Origin: VFKE01 sp031400955
GTDB lineage: Bacteria > Verrucomicrobiota > Verrucomicrobiia > Verrucomicrobiales > Verrucomicrobiaceae
Assembly: GCA_031400955.1 (NCBI GenBank)
Contig: JANNQW010000288.1
Location: 1-8,177, forward strand
Direction of reading: 5' to 3'
Length of the DNA stretch: 8,177 nt
A model generated the notes under the pieces. It did no database searches, had not been told where the DNA came from, and worked only from the letters and a program-made list of their open reading frames with translations. This document shows positions 5,887 to 8,177 of this stretch, one piece after another. Made by a program: the position numbers and the translations under genes. Each line of letters begins with the position of its first letter. Position 1 is the stretch's first letter.

Positions 5887-6594
5887 TTAATCGCGCTTCG
5901 CGCTGGGGATGGGCTGAGCATCGACTGGCGGATTCTTGGGACCGATACTGACCCGCTCTCCGAGAAACCTGGGCTGGGTGCCTAGTATTTCCACATCGAA
6001 CACGGCCTTGCAGCGGGCGAAGATTTCCCGGAGATACATTTTGTAAGTAGATTCGGAATTAGAGTCGGCAGCATTAAAGGCGACTGCATTTGGCATCCCG
6101 CTGCGCTTAGCCAGGTAAACTGCGCGCTCGTTGTGGAAGCGCTGCGAGATAATGATGACATCTTCCTGGCCGAAGATCTTCTTCGCCCGGATCACGGAAT
6201 CCAGCGTGCGGAAGCCGGCGTAGTCGCAATAGATGTGATCCGCGGGCACGCCTTTATTGATGAGTGCTGCCTTGAGATCGGTAGGCTCGTCATAGCCATT
6301 GCGCGAATTGTCGCCTGTGACGATAAGGAACTGCACTTTTCCGGATTGAAAGAGCCTAGCCGCAGCATCCACCCTGGTTTTGAAGAACAGGTTGTCGTAT
6401 CGGCCGACTTTTTTCACGCAGCCGAGAACCAAGCCAACCGTCCGCACAGGCACATGGTCGAGATTCGAATAACAAGAGTCACGCGCCGTCCACCAGACGA
6501 CCGCATAGAAACTGCCGAGGATGACCGCCGCACTGAGCGTGATAATAAATCCACGCCGTGACCACTTTTTAAAGAACGACCTGGGTTGCTTCAT
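5887..6594 (-). CDS. sanA: SanA-like membrane-anchored protein (DUF218/YdcF family), envelope barrier function
   Basis: From the ATG at 6594 the protein is 235 residues, close to E. coli SanA. It has a classic signal anchor: basic MKQPRSFFKKWSRRG, then a hydrophobic stretch about 15-36, followed by an extracytoplasmic DUF218 domain. Blocks shared with SanA as I recall it are VTGDN (92-96), EPTD (103-106), DYAGFRTLDS (124-133), SQRFHNERA (150-158) and QPRFLG near the C-terminus. In E. coli, SanA affects the envelope permeability barrier (vancomycin sensitivity at high temperature); its biochemical activity is not settled. An in-frame GTG at 6657 would add 21 hydrophilic residues and leave only 18 nt to the divergent dtd start. 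I prefer 6594 because it gives a standard signal anchor and room for promoters. There is no clear Shine-Dalgarno at either. Confidence 0.88.
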   Translation of the reverse strand: MKQPRSFFKKWSRRGFIITLSAAVILGSFYAVVWWTARDSCYSNLDHVPVRTVGLVLGCVKKVGRYDNLFFKTRVDAAARLFQSGKVQFLIVTGDNSRNGYDEPTDLKAALINKGVPADHIYCDYAGFRTLDSVIRAKKIFGQEDVIIISQRFHNERAVYLAKRSGMPNAVAFNAADSNSESTYKMYLREIFARCKAVFDVEILGTQPRFLGERVSIGPKNPPVDAQPIPSAKRD

Positions 6595-6675
6595 TCGCCC
6601 CGAAATGACCGGCACGGATTCGCTGGTGTTGACTTCAGGAAGGGCGTCTTGACTCACGAGTTAAGATGATGCGCC

Positions 6676-7128
6676 ATGAGAGCCGTCGTTCAACGAGTTT
6701 CGAAAGCTAGCGTCACCATTGCAGGACGAGAGATCGCGTGCATCGGGCGAGGACTGCTGATTTTGCTGGGGATTGAGAATTCGGACAGCGCGGAAGATGC
6801 GCAATGGCTGGCGGGCAAGCTGGCCCGGCTGCGTATTTTCAATGACACCGAAGGCAAGATGAACGCAGGCATGAAAGACGTGGACGGACGCGCGTTGGTG
6901 GTCAGCCAGTTCACGCTCCACGCGGCGACGAAGAAGGGCAACCGCCCCTCATTCATCCGCGCCGCCCGGCCCGAAGTCGCTGTACCGCTCTATGAATTGT
7001 TCATCGAGCTGCTGGAAATGGAGTTGGGCAAATCAGTTGCGCGGGGAGAATTCGGTGCCGACATGCTGGTATCGCTCGTCAACGATGGACCTGTGACGAT
7101 CTGCATCGACACCAAGGCGCGAGAGTAA
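6676..7128 (+). CDS. dtd: D-aminoacyl-tRNA deacylase
   Basis: Dtd hydrolyses D-aminoacyl-tRNA (and glycyl-tRNA(Ala)), freeing tRNA from mischarged amino acids in the cytoplasm. The 150-residue protein is full length and shows MRAVVQRVSKASVTI at the N-terminus, the substrate-site ALVVSQFTLHA (about 74-84), KGNRPSF and the C-terminal NDGPVTICIDT. That last block contains the Gly-cisPro element that excludes L-amino acids. The start at 6676 matches the family N-terminus exactly. Two out-of-frame ATGs lie just upstream (6666 and 6669), and there is no Shine-Dalgarno. It is divergent from sanA, and the amidase gene follows 54 nt downstream. Confidence 0.95.
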   Translation: MRAVVQRVSKASVTIAGREIACIGRGLLILLGIENSDSAEDAQWLAGKLARLRIFNDTEGKMNAGMKDVDGRALVVSQFTLHAATKKGNRPSFIRAARPEVAVPLYELFIELLEMELGKSVARGEFGADMLVSLVNDGPVTICIDTKARE

Positions 7129-7139
7129 CGAGGTGCCAG

Positions 7140-7151
7140 GGTTTGCAAACC
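7140..7151. promoter_or_regulatory. 12-nt perfect palindrome between dtd and amidase (possible operator)
   Basis: GGTTTGCAAACC is its own reverse complement. It is flanked and overlapped by two copies of CCAGGGT (7136-7142 and 7150-7156) exactly 14 nt apart. It overlaps a weak -35-like TTGCAA. A regulator-binding site is possible but unproven. Confidence 0.3.
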
Positions 7152-7170
7152 AGGGTGCGGTGTGTATTTT
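7143..7170 (+). promoter_or_regulatory. Weak sigma70-like promoter candidate for the amidase gene
   Basis: TTGCAA (7143-7148) and TATTTT (7165-7170) are separated by 16 nt; each matches 4 of 6 consensus positions. Transcription would begin only a few bases before the ATG at 7183, giving a very short leader. This is pattern matching only, and -10/-35 consensus may differ in this lineage. Confidence 0.2.
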
Positions 7171-7182
7171 CAACGGCTCCAG

Positions 7183-8177
7183 ATGAACCGCACCCGACAG
7201 TTATTCACCACTCTTGCCGGCTTGCTCCTCAGCCTGGTGATCCTGCGTCCCGACGCAACGATGGCGGCTGTAAAAAAACCGGCACCCGTTGAAAGCAAGA
7301 CTCCAGATAAAAAGAATACAACCAAGCCAACGGAGTCAAAAAAGAGTGGCGAAAAAAATCCAGACAGCAAACCTGCCGCTCCGAAAGATGTCACCGATCA
7401 AAAGGCCGGACGCACCAAAGAGGGAGCTGGCTCCAAGGACTCCAGAACAGTGGAGACGAAGACTGATGGTGAGTTTGAAAATGATGAGCACACGGAGCCA
7501 AAGAAATCCGACAAGGTCGGAAGCAGCACGACGGCAACGCCCAAAGCCGACCTCGCCGGATGGGAAGTGCTGCATTATCAGGATCGCGACTACGTCAGCG
7601 CGACGAGCATCCATCGATTTTACCGGTTTGCGGAACTCAAGGTCGAAGGCAGCGCCGTCTGGTTCATCTCACCGGCGTTGATCATGAGGGGCACGATCGG
7701 CAGCCAGGATCTGATGATCAACAACATCAAGTTCGTGCTGAGCTACCCCATCGAAGACGCGAACGGAAAAATCCTCATCTCACGCCTGGACCTGTGCAAG
7801 CTGATAGACCCGGTGTTGCGCCCAAGCTACATCGGCAGCTCCAGCACGTTCGACACCGTGATCATCGACGCCGGGCATGGAGGTCACGACTCGGGTGCGC
7901 GCGGGGTTTATGGCTATGAAAAGGAATACGCACTGAAGCTGGCGCTGCAGTTAAAGTCCGACCTTGAGAAGCGCGGGCTTAAAGTGGTGATGACGCGCAA
8001 AGACGACACTTTCATTTCGCTTGGCGGACGCGTGGAATTTGCCAACAAGATCCCCAACAGCATTTTCATCTCCCTGCACTTCAACTCCGGCCGGAGCGAG
8101 GCCACGGGCATCGAGACCTACGCGCTCAGCCCGCAGGGCAGTTCCTCAAACTATGGAGCGCGTGCCGTTGATAATTC
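7183..8177 (+). CDS. N-acetylmuramoyl-L-alanine amidase (Amidase_3), 3'-truncated
   Basis: The frame stays open from the ATG at 7183 to the window edge (331 codons, no stop). Residues 1-29 look like a signal peptide (basic start, hydrophobic LFTTLAGLLLSLVIL, possible cleavage near ATMAA). Residues about 30-122 are a Lys/Ser/Thr/Pro-rich low-complexity linker. Residues about 126-220 are a small beta-rich domain (GWEVLHYQDRDYVSATSI... to SRLDLCKLIDPVLRP) that resembles the copper-amine-oxidase-N-like domain found before some amidases. The catalytic domain starts with VIIDAGHGGHDSGARG (His232), YEKEYALKLA (Glu246) and ISLHFNS (His299), the expected zinc ligands. The enzyme would cut the MurNAc-L-Ala bond in periplasmic peptidoglycan during cell separation or turnover. 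The end of the domain is outside the window. No Shine-Dalgarno precedes the ATG. Confidence 0.9.
   Translation, partial: MNRTRQLFTTLAGLLLSLVILRPDATMAAVKKPAPVESKTPDKKNTTKPTESKKSGEKNPDSKPAAPKDVTDQKAGRTKEGAGSKDSRTVETKTDGEFENDEHTEPKKSDKVGSSTTATPKADLAGWEVLHYQDRDYVSATSIHRFYRFAELKVEGSAVWFISPALIMRGTIGSQDLMINNIKFVLSYPIEDANGKILISRLDLCKLIDPVLRPSYIGSSSTFDTVIIDAGHGGHDSGARGVYGYEKEYALKLALQLKSDLEKRGLKVVMTRKDDTFISLGGRVEFANKIPNSIFISLHFNSGRSEATGIETYALSPQGSSSNYGARAVDN

Noticed and set aside
6133..6561. Plus-strand open frame (142 codons) opposite sanA
   Set aside because: The minus strand carries a full set of SanA motifs over the same bases.
1..8177. CRISPR array, tRNA genes, phage or defence genes
   Set aside because: The repeats are too short and have no spacers; no cloverleaf or mobile-element proteins were recognised on either strand.

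Overview
This is an ordinary bacterial chromosomal stretch of mostly high-GC housekeeping genes, about 8.2 kb. No phage, transposase, CRISPR, tRNA or rRNA signal is visible. The protein set suggests a Gram-negative-like bacterium, and I think most likely a member of the Verrucomicrobiota/PVC group. That set is a GlcD-type FAD oxidase, a roughly 307-residue serine acetyltransferase, a SprT-like protein with a zinc ribbon, single-domain ManC, SanA, and an amidase with a long Lys-rich linker. The placement is inference from general family resemblance; no rRNA or marker alignment was possible. Almost no gene has a recognisable Shine-Dalgarno sequence, which fits some non-proteobacterial lineages.

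Layout. Positions 1-3033 read rightwards: the 3' part of a GlcD-like oxidase, an AT-rich two-TM gene of unknown function, cysE (cysteine synthesis), and a SprT-like zinc metalloprotein. A small membrane-protein gene (3039-3356) runs leftwards and meets the SprT gene tail to tail with 5 nt between them. From 3439 a rightward run carries manC (GDP-mannose), ruvX/yqgF (pre-16S rRNA processing or Holliday-junction nuclease) and truA (tRNA pseudouridine). sanA (envelope barrier) is on the minus strand, convergent with truA and divergent from dtd (D-aminoacyl-tRNA deacylase). dtd is followed by a peptidoglycan amidase gene that runs off the right end. The genes do not form one pathway; translation and RNA quality (ruvX, truA, dtd) and envelope biogenesis (manC, sanA, amidase) are the recurring themes.

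The most unusual content is between the genes. At least three intergenic gaps carry short tandem repeats with a strict 7-nt period but different unit sequences. These are five degenerate TCCCTTT-like units just before cysE, three GGTTCAG units just before manC, and AACCAAG units with an inverted copy between ruvX and truA. The inverted copy makes a 23-bp (22/23 matched) stem whose loop contains the truA start codons, and one arm is translated as the TruA N-terminus. This looks like a lineage-specific family of heptanucleotide repeats, reminiscent of cyanobacterial STRR heptamers. It is the best candidate here for something under-described.
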